5,332 nucleotides of DNA. It comes from Planctomycetota bacterium. GTDB lineage: Bacteria; Planctomycetota; Phycisphaerae; WQYP01. Position numbers and translations under genes: made by a program. The notes under the pieces were generated by a model that was not told the origin of the DNA, made no database searches, and saw only the letters and a program-made list of their open reading frames with translations. The stretch's first letter is position 1. The number at the start of each line of letters is the position of its first letter. Shown here piece after piece: positions 1 through 4,524 of this stretch. Where the stretch lies: the NCBI GenBank assembly GCA_021805585.1, contig JAJZEY010000293.1, positions 1 to 5,332 of the forward strand. The letters run 5' to 3'.

Positions 1-2
1 AA

Positions 3-599
3 TGGCGCGGCTGGGCACCCATGGAATTTCTGGGCACCGGCGTTACCGGAAAAACCCTGGGCATTGTCGGTGCCGGACGTATTGGCACCCGCGTGGCGGA
101 AATGTCACGCGGATTCATCATGCCGGTCGTGTATTCCGGTCGGCGGCGAAATCAGCCGCTGGAAACGTCGCTGGGTGCCACATATCTGCCACTTCATGAC
201 CTGCTCGCACAAGCGGATATCATTTCCCTTCATCCGCCGCTGACCAATGAAACACGCCACCTGATCGGTCCTGCGGAATTCGCCCGCATGAAGCCTTCGG
301 CCATTCTTATTAACACCGGCCGCGGACCGCTGATTGATGAAACCGCGCTGGTCGAGGCGTTGCGACACAGGCAAATCGCCGCCGCCGGTCTGGACGTGTT
401 CGAGCATGAACCGCGCATCACACCCGGCCTGACCGATTTTGCCAATGTGGTGCTGTTGCCGCATATCGGCTCGGCCACCGTCGAAACGCGCACCCGCATG
501 GCCGTTATAGCCGCGGAAAATCTTCTGGCCATGGTCGATGGCCGCTGTCCGGCCCATCCGCTGAATCCGCAAATATATGGCTTGGCGGGGCACCGCTAA
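3..599 (+). CDS. D-2-hydroxyacid dehydrogenase (glyoxylate/hydroxypyruvate reductase-like), 5'-truncated by window edge
   Basis: This is the C-terminal part (198 residues visible) of an NAD(P)-dependent D-isomer 2-hydroxyacid dehydrogenase, a cytoplasmic enzyme family reducing 2-keto acids such as glyoxylate or hydroxypyruvate. Family members are usually about 310-330 residues, so roughly 120 N-terminal residues lie left of the window. The reading frame is open to the edge and begins with WRGWAPM, the usual lead into the nucleotide-binding domain, so the ATG at 21 is internal and not the start. Numbering from the first visible residue, the Rossmann motif VGAGRIG is at 22-28. The catalytic triad is intact: Arg107 in NTGRG, Glu136 in FEHEP and His154 in LPHIGSAT. 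After the second beta strand the sequence reads YSGRRR, with no acidic residue to bind the NAD ribose. This suggests NADP(H) preference, as in GRHPR-type enzymes. The family is certain; the exact substrate is inferred. No operon partner is visible downstream. Confidence 0.93.
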   Translation, partial: WRGWAPMEFLGTGVTGKTLGIVGAGRIGTRVAEMSRGFIMPVVYSGRRRNQPLETSLGATYLPLHDLLAQADIISLHPPLTNETRHLIGPAEFARMKPSAILINTGRGPLIDETALVEALRHRQIAAAGLDVFEHEPRITPGLTDFANVVLLPHIGSATVETRTRMAVIAAENLLAMVDGRCPAHPLNPQIYGLAGHR

Positions 600-645
600 A
601 AAGGGCATGGCCGGCAAGGGAAGCTGCGACCCCTACCGGCCATGC
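598..645 (-). terminator. Strong stem-loop after the dehydrogenase, with T-tract on the minus strand
   Basis: GCATGGCCGG at 605-614 pairs perfectly with CCGGCCATGC at 636-645. An inner AGGG (617-620) / CCCT (631-634) stem closes a 10-base loop. Read on the minus strand, the stem is followed by CC and then TTTTT (the A-run 598-602, overlapping the dehydrogenase stop codon), which is the layout of an intrinsic terminator. On the plus strand no T-run follows. It may therefore stop antisense transcription, or act as a 3'-end or stabilising hairpin for the dehydrogenase mRNA. The structure is certain; its direction of action is inferred. Confidence 0.55.
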
Positions 646-980
646 GAGGGCAAGATGATGTTCCGTTCCGCCGCGGATTCCCCTGCGATACATTCGCCTG
701 TGGCAAAACCGCATCCCGGCACGTTTGAACTGGAAGCCATAATCGCAGTTGCAAGGTCAGGGCGAAACCGGAAAGGCACGCAAAATGGGATGGGAGAAAT
801 CCCTATTCCATCCTCCGATTTCCGCCGAAGCCCTGATCGCCAAGCGGTCCCCGCCACGGCGGCTGCCTGCGGCAACCGGCAGTGGACGCGGGCGGCAAGT
901 GGCATTAGTGTCAATCATTGAAAAAGGCGGGCAGCGGGCCGGCCGGAAACTCCTGATTTCGCCAGGTTGGATTTTGCCCC
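646..980. other. Non-coding spacer / hemC leader
   Basis: No convincing gene is seen here; open frames on both strands lack recognisable domains and ribosome binding sites. Weak secondary structure is present: GGATGG and CCATCC arms around 787-812, CCGC/GCGG and CTGCC/GGCAG arms between 851 and 882, and a GGCCGGCC palindrome at 937-944. The hemC promoter must lie here, but I found no pair of hexamers with acceptable spacing. TTGAAA at 918-923 has no matching -10. TTGACA on the minus strand (909-914) also has no partner. Confidence 0.5.
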
Positions 981-1943
981 ATGAATGACTCGCAACCTAT
1001 CCGCATCGGTACTCGCGGCAGCCTGCTGGCCCGCACTCAAGCGGGCATTATTCGCAATCAACTTCTGCCGCTTGCCGCCGGGCGGCCCGTGGAACTGGTC
1101 ATTATTTCCACCAGCGGCGACCAATTGGCCAATCAATCGCTGGCGCAAATTGGCGGCAAGGGTCTTTTCGTAAAGGAAATTGAAGCCGCCCTTCTTGCCG
1201 GGCAAATTGACCTTGCGGTCCATTCCGCCAAGGATGTGCCTGTGGAAATTCCCAACGGCCTTTCATTATCCGCCACACCGCCGCGCGAAGCCCCCAACGA
1301 TGTCTGGATCGGTCATGCTGGCCAAAGCATTCAGAATCTGCCGCCCGGTGCGGTGGTGGGCAGTTCTTCCTTGCGACGCCAAAGCCAACTGCTGATGCTG
1401 CGGCCGGACCTTCAGGTTCAGCCCTTGCGCGGCAATATTGACACGCGACTGAAAAAGGTTCGTGAAGGTGTCATTGCCGGCACGGTCTTGGCACTTTCCG
1501 GACTTCGCCGGGCCGGACTTCTGCCGGAAGATGCCACGATTCTGCCGGAGGACGAATTTATTCCCGCCGCCGGTCAGGGCACATTGGTTCTGGAAACTCG
1601 CACTGATAACGCGGCTATTCGCTCCCTGATAAATCAGATTCATGATGTGCAATCCGCCGCAGCGCTCGCCTTTGAACGCGGCATCGTGCGGAAACTGGCC
1701 GGCGACTGTCTGGCACCGATTGGCGTTTGTGCCATGCCGCGAACCGCAGCCGGCCGGAACGGCTGGATTGTCCGCGCCATTGCCGCGCGCCCGGATGGCA
1801 AAGCCAGCGCCAGGGCCACATTGCTGACCGACGACCCTTCTATAAATGGATTAAACGCACTGTATCAGCCTCTGCTTGAAGCGTTGGAAAGCCGCGGCGT
1901 AAAGGACATTCTTGGAACCGCCGGAACCCATGGCGGCACGTAA
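981..1943 (+). CDS. hemC: Hydroxymethylbilane synthase (porphobilinogen deaminase)
   Basis: HemC polymerises four porphobilinogen molecules into hydroxymethylbilane (preuroporphyrinogen), the linear tetrapyrrole precursor of haem, sirohaem and cobalamin, in the cytoplasm. The 320-residue product matches the family's normal length. Visible signatures are the N-terminal IRIGTRGSLLA (7-17), HSAKDVP (81-87) with the catalytic aspartate at 85, SSLRRQSQ (129-136) and LRGNIDTR (149-156), whose arginines bind substrate carboxylates. PAAGQG follows at 195-200, and Cys243 in GDCLAPIG is the attachment site of the dipyrromethane cofactor. All key residues are present, so the enzyme should be active. The ATG at 981 gives the standard N-terminus but has no good Shine-Dalgarno; AGG at 964-966 is too far away. 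No hemA, hemB or hemD flanks it here. It ends 34 bases before the convergent DUF2167 gene. ATCA/TGAT at 1977-1987 running into six T residues is only a feeble terminator candidate. Confidence 0.97.
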   Translation: MNDSQPIRIGTRGSLLARTQAGIIRNQLLPLAAGRPVELVIISTSGDQLANQSLAQIGGKGLFVKEIEAALLAGQIDLAVHSAKDVPVEIPNGLSLSATPPREAPNDVWIGHAGQSIQNLPPGAVVGSSSLRRQSQLLMLRPDLQVQPLRGNIDTRLKKVREGVIAGTVLALSGLRRAGLLPEDATILPEDEFIPAAGQGTLVLETRTDNAAIRSLINQIHDVQSAAALAFERGIVRKLAGDCLAPIGVCAMPRTAAGRNGWIVRAIAARPDGKASARATLLTDDPSINGLNALYQPLLEALESRGVKDILGTAGTHGGT

Positions 1944-1977
1944 CCAACCCGCATGTTCCATAAGCCAGGGCGATTGA

Positions 1978-2886
1978 TCATGCTGATTTTTTCGGACGCC
2001 GGAATAGCCGACGAAAAAAGGCCGCCACCGCCGCGCCGCCGGCAACCAACAGCTTCCACATGGTGGCAAGCTTGGCAATAATGACGGCCAACAGTCCGGT
2101 TTTCAGCGCCACCGCCGCCGCCCCGCCGGTAATCAGAGCCGCTAAGCCATATTCGGCAATTTTATCCCCGGTTTTATAAGCCGAATAACGGTCGTCCGGA
2201 TTGTAATGAAACCCGCCCAGAAGTCCGTTGAATTTCATCACATCGCTATCCAGATTTTGCGGGTTATCCACCAACAGCGCACTGGTAACGCCGCGGCGGC
2301 CCAGAATGCGGGTGTTGTAATTCACAAATTCCTGATTGCCGCTGGAGGCAAGAATAGCCCATTCCAGACGACGCGTCTGGGTGTCGTACCGCGGCGGATA
2401 CTTCCAGCCAATAATCGTCATCGGTGCCCAGCCATGCCGGGCACGTACCTCATTAGCCGCCTGGTTGCCCTGCCGCACGGTTTGCAGAACAGCCGCCGCA
2501 TCAATTTTCTGATTGTCCTTGACGTAGCCGATCGGGCTGAAGGAAAAATCCACAAACCAGCCCATAGATTTGGGTGTCAGAATGTAATGGCGGGTTGAAC
2601 CGACCGGATTCTGATTCAGCTCCAGAAATTTCTTCGCGTCCGCAGGGGAAAGAAACGCATAACCGGCGGGTACCCGCAGGCTTGCGTGTGAACCGATTAC
2701 CGCGGTGCACGGGCCGATCTGCCAGTGAAGCTGTGCGAATGGATTGGCCGCCTGCGTGGCGGGCGTAGCGGCCGGCTGGGCAGCGGCGACATTTTGCGCC
2801 CCGCCAGCACCGACGCAGGTCAAAACAAAAATCCAGGCCGCCATGCACGCGGTCATTCGAGCGGGTGAAAAATGCGCTGACGACAT
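1978..2886 (-). CDS. DUF2167 family envelope protein of unknown function
   Basis: The 302-residue product belongs to the DUF2167 family of predicted secreted or membrane-anchored proteins, whose biochemical role is not established. Residues 1-36 form a signal peptide: Arg10, hydrophobic MAAWIFVLTCVGAGGA, and a plausible cleavage after AAA near 36. A Pro/Ala/Thr linker follows to about 48. The conserved domain then begins with WQIGPC (55-60). Family hallmarks follow: RVPAGYAFL (71-79), GYVKDNQKID (120-129), QAANEVRARHGW (142-153), GWKYPPRYD (160-168), VNYNTRILGRRG (188-199) and GDKIAEYGLAALITGGAAA (240-258). The last of these starts a C-terminal hydrophobic region (about 245-291), followed by a basic tail RRLFRRPKK, so the C-terminus is probably membrane-anchored with the tail in the cytoplasm. 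An upstream in-frame ATG at 2934 is possible, but the ATG at 2886 has an AAGGAG seven bases before it and gives a proper signal peptide. The gene is monocistronic here. Confidence 0.9.
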   Translation of the reverse strand: MSSAHFSPARMTACMAAWIFVLTCVGAGGAQNVAAAQPAATPATQAANPFAQLHWQIGPCTAVIGSHASLRVPAGYAFLSPADAKKFLELNQNPVGSTRHYILTPKSMGWFVDFSFSPIGYVKDNQKIDAAAVLQTVRQGNQAANEVRARHGWAPMTIIGWKYPPRYDTQTRRLEWAILASSGNQEFVNYNTRILGRRGVTSALLVDNPQNLDSDVMKFNGLLGGFHYNPDDRYSAYKTGDKIAEYGLAALITGGAAAVALKTGLLAVIIAKLATMWKLLVAGGAAVAAFFRRLFRRPKKSA

Positions 2887-2893
2887 TGACCGA

Positions 2894-2899
2894 CTCCTT
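2894..2899 (-). promoter_or_regulatory. Ribosome binding site deciding the DUF2167 start
   Basis: On the minus strand AAGGAG (within GGAAGGAG) sits seven bases upstream of the ATG at 2886-2884. This is near-ideal spacing. It argues against the in-frame ATG 48 bases further upstream, which has no such site and would add a polar extension before the signal peptide. Confidence 0.8.
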
Positions 2900-2948
2900 C
2901 CATAAGGCGAAAATTCCACGACATATTTTTCCACGGTTCTTACGATCG

Positions 2949-2977
2949 AGAATAACGCGCACGCGCAGCCCGGTCAA
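2949..2977 (-). promoter_or_regulatory. Candidate sigma70-type promoter for the DUF2167 gene
   Basis: On the minus strand TTGACC (2977-2972) and TATTCT (2954-2949) are separated by exactly 17 bases. The predicted start near 2942 gives a leader of about 55 bases containing the Shine-Dalgarno. The -35 matches consensus at five of six positions and the -10 at four of six. The assignment rests on pattern only. Confidence 0.5.
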
Positions 2978-3047
2978 ACAAGCCGGCGACGGCCGCGCCC
3001 GGCGCGGATGAGTGGATCGGTTCAGGAGCTTAGAGGCGGACTATTTG

Positions 3048-3065
3048 GGCCAGAGGCCAGAGGCC
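3048..3065. repeat. Short tandem repeat, GGCCAGA unit
   Basis: Two exact copies of the 7-base unit GGCCAGA (3048-3054, 3055-3061) are followed by a partial third, GGCC (3062-3065). No function is evident. It lies in non-coding sequence and could be a small slippage-prone tract. Confidence 0.7.
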
Positions 3066-3202
3066 GGATACCAACTGCTATCCCCGCGTCCCGCTACCGT
3101 TTCCGGCTTTACCGCTCGCCCCGCGCTTAAAATGCGCCGCCGCTACCGATATGGCGTGAACGCTTATGGGCAAGTCGCCCGCATTACAAGCGATTTACGG
3201 CT

Positions 3203-3221
3203 CATGGGTGGGATGCCCATG
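3203..3221. repeat. CATGGG/CCCATG palindromic element
   Basis: CATGGG at 3203-3208 and CCCATG at 3216-3221 form a perfect 6-base inverted repeat around a 7-base loop, TGGGATG. It is intergenic and upstream of the toxin-antitoxin promoters. Only one copy is seen in this window, so whether it belongs to a dispersed REP-like family cannot be judged here. Confidence 0.55.
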
Positions 3222-3334
3222 CTACGGGGTGCCGCGTGAGGATGGCGGCCTCCACCGGCGGCGGTTGTAACCGGATATGCCGACCATTTTCACAATACAC
3301 TATTGGCCCGCCAGTTCGCCGCCAAGGCCAACCA

Positions 3335-3363
3335 TTGACAGGCTCTGTGCCACGGTGGCAAAT
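3335..3363 (+). promoter_or_regulatory. Upstream promoter candidate with 13-base palindrome, possible antitoxin operator
   Basis: A consensus TTGACA (3335-3340) is followed after 17 bases by GCAAAT (3358-3363), a weak -10. The palindrome TGCCAC-G-GTGGCA (3348-3360) fills the spacer and overlaps the -10. Ribbon-helix-helix antitoxins commonly autorepress by binding short palindromes at their own promoters, so this is a reasonable operator candidate. The palindrome is seen directly; the binding is inferred. Confidence 0.35.
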
Positions 3364-3378
3364 TTCACCGGACGATTG

Positions 3379-3415
3379 TTGAAGCCCGGTTCCCCATGTG
3401 CTACAATGTCTTGCA
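3379..3415 (+). promoter_or_regulatory. Main promoter of the toxin-antitoxin operon, predicting a leaderless mRNA
   Basis: TTGAAG (3379-3384), a 17-base spacer and TACAAT (3402-3407) form a good sigma70-type promoter, with an extended -10 TG at 3399-3400. Seven bases separate the -10 from the antitoxin ATG at 3415, so transcription would begin at or within about two bases of that ATG. There is no Shine-Dalgarno before the ATG, which agrees with leaderless translation. The in-frame ATG at 3406 overlaps the -10 and could not be used from this promoter. Confidence 0.6.
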
Positions 3416-3630
3416 TGAATACTTTGACCATTCGCATCCCCGGCACTATGCGGCGCGACCTGCAACGGCTGGCACGGCGCAACCACCAGCCGGTAAGCGA
3501 TCTGGTCCGCGATTCCCTGCGCCGATACGTGGCTGCGGAAAAGTTCCGGGAACTTCGCTCCGCCACCCTGTCTTTCGCCGCGGATCGCGGGTTTGTCACC
3601 GATGACGATGTATTCAAGGCGATTTCGTGA
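3415..3630 (+). CDS. Ribbon-helix-helix (CopG-like) antitoxin
   Basis: The 71-residue protein is the likely antitoxin of the PIN toxin encoded directly downstream. TLTIRIP (3-9) is the DNA-contacting beta strand of a ribbon-helix-helix dimer. Helix A spans about 10-26 (GTMRRDLQRLARRNHQP) and helix B about 27-44 (VSDLVRDSLRRYVAAEKF). The tail, about 46-71, ends TDDDVFKAIS. This acidic, Phe-containing end is typical of antitoxins whose C-terminus wraps the partner PIN domain and blocks its active site. In the cytoplasm it should neutralise the toxin and, with it, repress its own promoter. The start at 3415 is chosen because it gives the normal N-terminus and sits at the predicted transcription start; the ATG at 3406 would only add MSC. 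The stop overlaps the toxin's GTG start by four bases. The RHH family is clear; the antitoxin role is inferred from context. Confidence 0.87.
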   Translation: MNTLTIRIPGTMRRDLQRLARRNHQPVSDLVRDSLRRYVAAEKFRELRSATLSFAADRGFVTDDDVFKAIS

Positions 3631-4034
3631 GGGTTGTCCTTGATACCAACGTTCTGCTGGCCGCCTTCGCCACGCATGGACTCTGCGACCTGGTCCTTGC
3701 AGACTGTCTCCAATCCCACACACTGATTATTTCAGAACCATTATTGACGGAGTTCGATCATCACCTGGCCGGCAAGTTTAAAATACCACCTTCGCAGGCG
3801 GCGGAAATCATTCGATTTCTCCGCAGCCAAAGCACTATCGTCGAACCGGCTGAAGTTGTCGCGGTTGCCTGCCGCGATCCCGAGGATCTTATGGTGCTTG
3901 GCACCGCGCTTGCCGGCAATGCGGATTGTATCGTTACCGGCGACAATGACCTGCTTGTTGTCCATCCCTTTTTAAAGGTCGCGATTCTTTCACCGCGCGA
4001 TTTTTATCAGCGAATTTCCGCAGGTAACCGATGA
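3627..4034 (+). CDS. PIN-domain toxin, probable RNase (putative TA system toxin component, PIN family)
   Basis: The 135-residue protein fills a single PIN domain, a Mg2+/Mn2+-dependent ribonuclease fold used by VapC-like toxins to cleave RNA and halt translation. The acidic centre is complete: Asp6 in VVLDTNVLL, Glu42 in SEPLLTEFDHHL, Asp84/Asp87 in CRDPEDLMVLGTAL, and Asp106 (with Asp108) in IVTGDNDLL. The ending LSPRDFYQRI is typical of the COG1569-type branch, distinct from classic short VapC. Translation starts at GTG 3627 inside the antitoxin stop (GTGA overlap). AAGG lies at 3616-3619, seven bases upstream within antitoxin codons, so toxin synthesis should be coupled to antitoxin translation. 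Nothing looks decayed. The target RNA cannot be deduced. The stop overlaps a further small ORF by four bases. Confidence 0.9.
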   Translation: MRVVLDTNVLLAAFATHGLCDLVLADCLQSHTLIISEPLLTEFDHHLAGKFKIPPSQAAEIIRFLRSQSTIVEPAEVVAVACRDPEDLMVLGTALAGNADCIVTGDNDLLVVHPFLKVAILSPRDFYQRISAGNR

Positions 4035-4189
4035 CTAACCCGAAAATCAATCTGATTATCGCTGCCACAACATATCGCAAACGCCCCGCCAACCCCGTCC
4101 GGCTGGATTTTTCGCGGCGGAATAAATTCGATTCATCTACTGTGGAAGCCGCAATGATGGAGACAGGCTTCAAGCGAACGGTCAAATAA
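4031..4189 (+). CDS. Small basic hypothetical protein, third gene of the toxin-antitoxin operon
   Basis: This 52-codon ORF begins with ATGA overlapping the PIN toxin stop (4032-4034). An AGGT at 4022-4025 lies upstream at usable Shine-Dalgarno spacing, so translational coupling to the toxin is plausible. The product begins MTNPKINLIIAATTYRKR and is basic, with 11 Lys/Arg against 4 Asp/Glu. It has a short hydrophobic patch at 7-12 and a possible C-terminal helix around STVEAAMMETGF (36-47). There is no signal peptide, membrane span or motif I recognise. It could be an accessory of the toxin pair, a remnant of a longer gene, or fortuitous open frame. The 4-base overlap, repeated at both junctions of this operon, is the main support. 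I do not recognise the family. Confidence 0.42.
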   Translation: MTNPKINLIIAATTYRKRPANPVRLDFSRRNKFDSSTVEAAMMETGFKRTVK

Positions 4190-4459
4190 TTATATACCTC
4201 CGCGTTACCCCGCGCCCCTGCGGTTAAATTCAACGCCGAGCCACAGACCGCACACTGTGGAACCGATGCGGGGCGCGGGATTAAATTTCAGATTTCGGAT
4301 TTGCCAGCGGCGGCTGGACGGCGGGATTGACCAGGGCGGCGATGGCCGCACGGGTAATCTGGTGCCTGCGTGATACTGATTTGACGCCTGGTCGTCAGTT
4401 GTGGGCACCCCGGGCTAATCGGTCAGAAATGCCAATCCGTATTCCGCCACAGTCCACGA
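4190..4459. other. Hairpin-rich non-coding region between the toxin-antitoxin operon and aqpZ
   Basis: No gene is supported. The segment contains the 71-base palindrome at 4209-4279. After it come a 7-base imperfect tandem repeat (TTTCAGA, TTTCGGA, TTT; 4286-4302), a CCAGC/GCTGG hairpin with a 4-base loop (4304-4317) and a TGACG/CGTCA hairpin (4382-4397). A TATATA at 4191-4196 with TTCAAG at 4169-4174 (16-base spacer) is a weak promoter candidate that would start transcription just before the palindrome. Confidence 0.5.
4209..4279. repeat. 71-base imperfect palindrome (long stem-loop)
   Basis: The outer arms CCCGCGCCCC (4209-4218) and GGGGCGCGGG (4270-4279) are perfectly complementary over 10 bases. 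Inside, CGGTT (4221-4225) pairs with AACCG (4261-4265). A further CCACAG (4241-4246) / CTGTGG (4255-4260) hairpin stacks directly beside it. No T-run follows on either strand, so it is not a standard intrinsic terminator. It could be a structured RNA, an operon-end hairpin, or a short non-autonomous element with terminal inverted repeats. No flanking target duplication is evident. Confidence 0.6.
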
Positions 4460-4512
4460 AATTTGACAAATTGCATCATCGCGATTGAGATATTGTAAGA
4501 AACTTTGAGAGG
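4460..4512 (+). promoter_or_regulatory. aqpZ promoter region with palindrome and ribosome binding site
   Basis: A perfect -35 hexamer TTGACA (4463-4468) lies inside the 13-base palindrome AATTTG-A-CAAATT (4460-4472). The -10 is ambiguous: TGAGAT (4486-4491) has 17-base spacing but matches poorly, and TATTGT (4491-4496) matches better but is 22 bases away. GAGAGG (4507-4512) is the ribosome binding site, 12 bases before the ATG, which is rather long spacing. The palindrome over the -35 could bind a repressor. Confidence 0.4.
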
Positions 4513-4524
4513 TTAAATAAAATT

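Larger units (their letters stand above)
2978..3334. other. Non-coding region between the DUF2167 gene and the toxin-antitoxin promoter
   Basis: No gene can be supported. A 75-codon frame from a GTG at 3012 has no ribosome binding site or recognisable domain. The region holds a tight GC hairpin (CCGCGC 2993-2998, CCG loop, GCGCGG 3002-3007). It also holds a 7-base tandem repeat at 3048, a direct repeat CCGCTACCG at 3091-3099 and 3140-3148, a palindrome at 3203-3221, and a CGGTT/AACCG palindrome at 3262-3273. Confidence 0.5.

Noticed and set aside
633..914. 93-codon minus-strand ORF upstream of hemC that could be the gene served by the hairpin at 598-645.
   Set aside because: No domain, no Shine-Dalgarno and no promoter pair. 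The TTGACA on this strand at 909-914 has no acceptable -10.
749..988. 79-codon plus-strand ORF overlapping the hemC start by 8 bases.
   Set aside because: TTG start with no ribosome binding site and a basic, repeat-like composition without family resemblance. It overlaps the hemC start only by chance as far as can be seen.
1987..2019. Inverted repeat TTTTTTCG ... CGAAAAAA at the 3' end of the DUF2167 gene, considered as a bidirectional terminator shared with hemC.
   Set aside because: Polarity is wrong: a bidirectional terminator reads A-tract, GC stem, T-tract, whereas this reads T-tract then A-tract with little pairing inside. It also encodes the conserved basic tail of DUF2167.
3012..3239. 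75-codon plus-strand ORF from a GTG.
   Set aside because: No ribosome binding site, no recognisable domain, low-complexity basic product, and it spans the tandem repeat and the CATGGG palindrome. It looks like chance open frame in GC-rich spacer.
3406..3414. Alternative antitoxin start at ATG 3406 adding three residues.
   Set aside because: This ATG overlaps the TACAAT -10 box, so it would be absent from the predicted transcript. Family N-termini begin directly before the TLTIRIP strand.
3934..4233. 99-codon minus-strand ORF with a hydrophobic stretch, opposite the PIN toxin end and the small ORF.
   Set aside because: TTG start without a ribosome binding site, and it overlaps the well-supported PIN codons antisense. 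The hydrophobic segment is explained by the complementary frame.
4205..4408. 67-codon minus-strand ORF across the 71-base palindrome.
   Set aside because: It runs through strong inverted and tandem repeats, has no recognisable motif or ribosome binding site, and is better explained as non-coding structured sequence.
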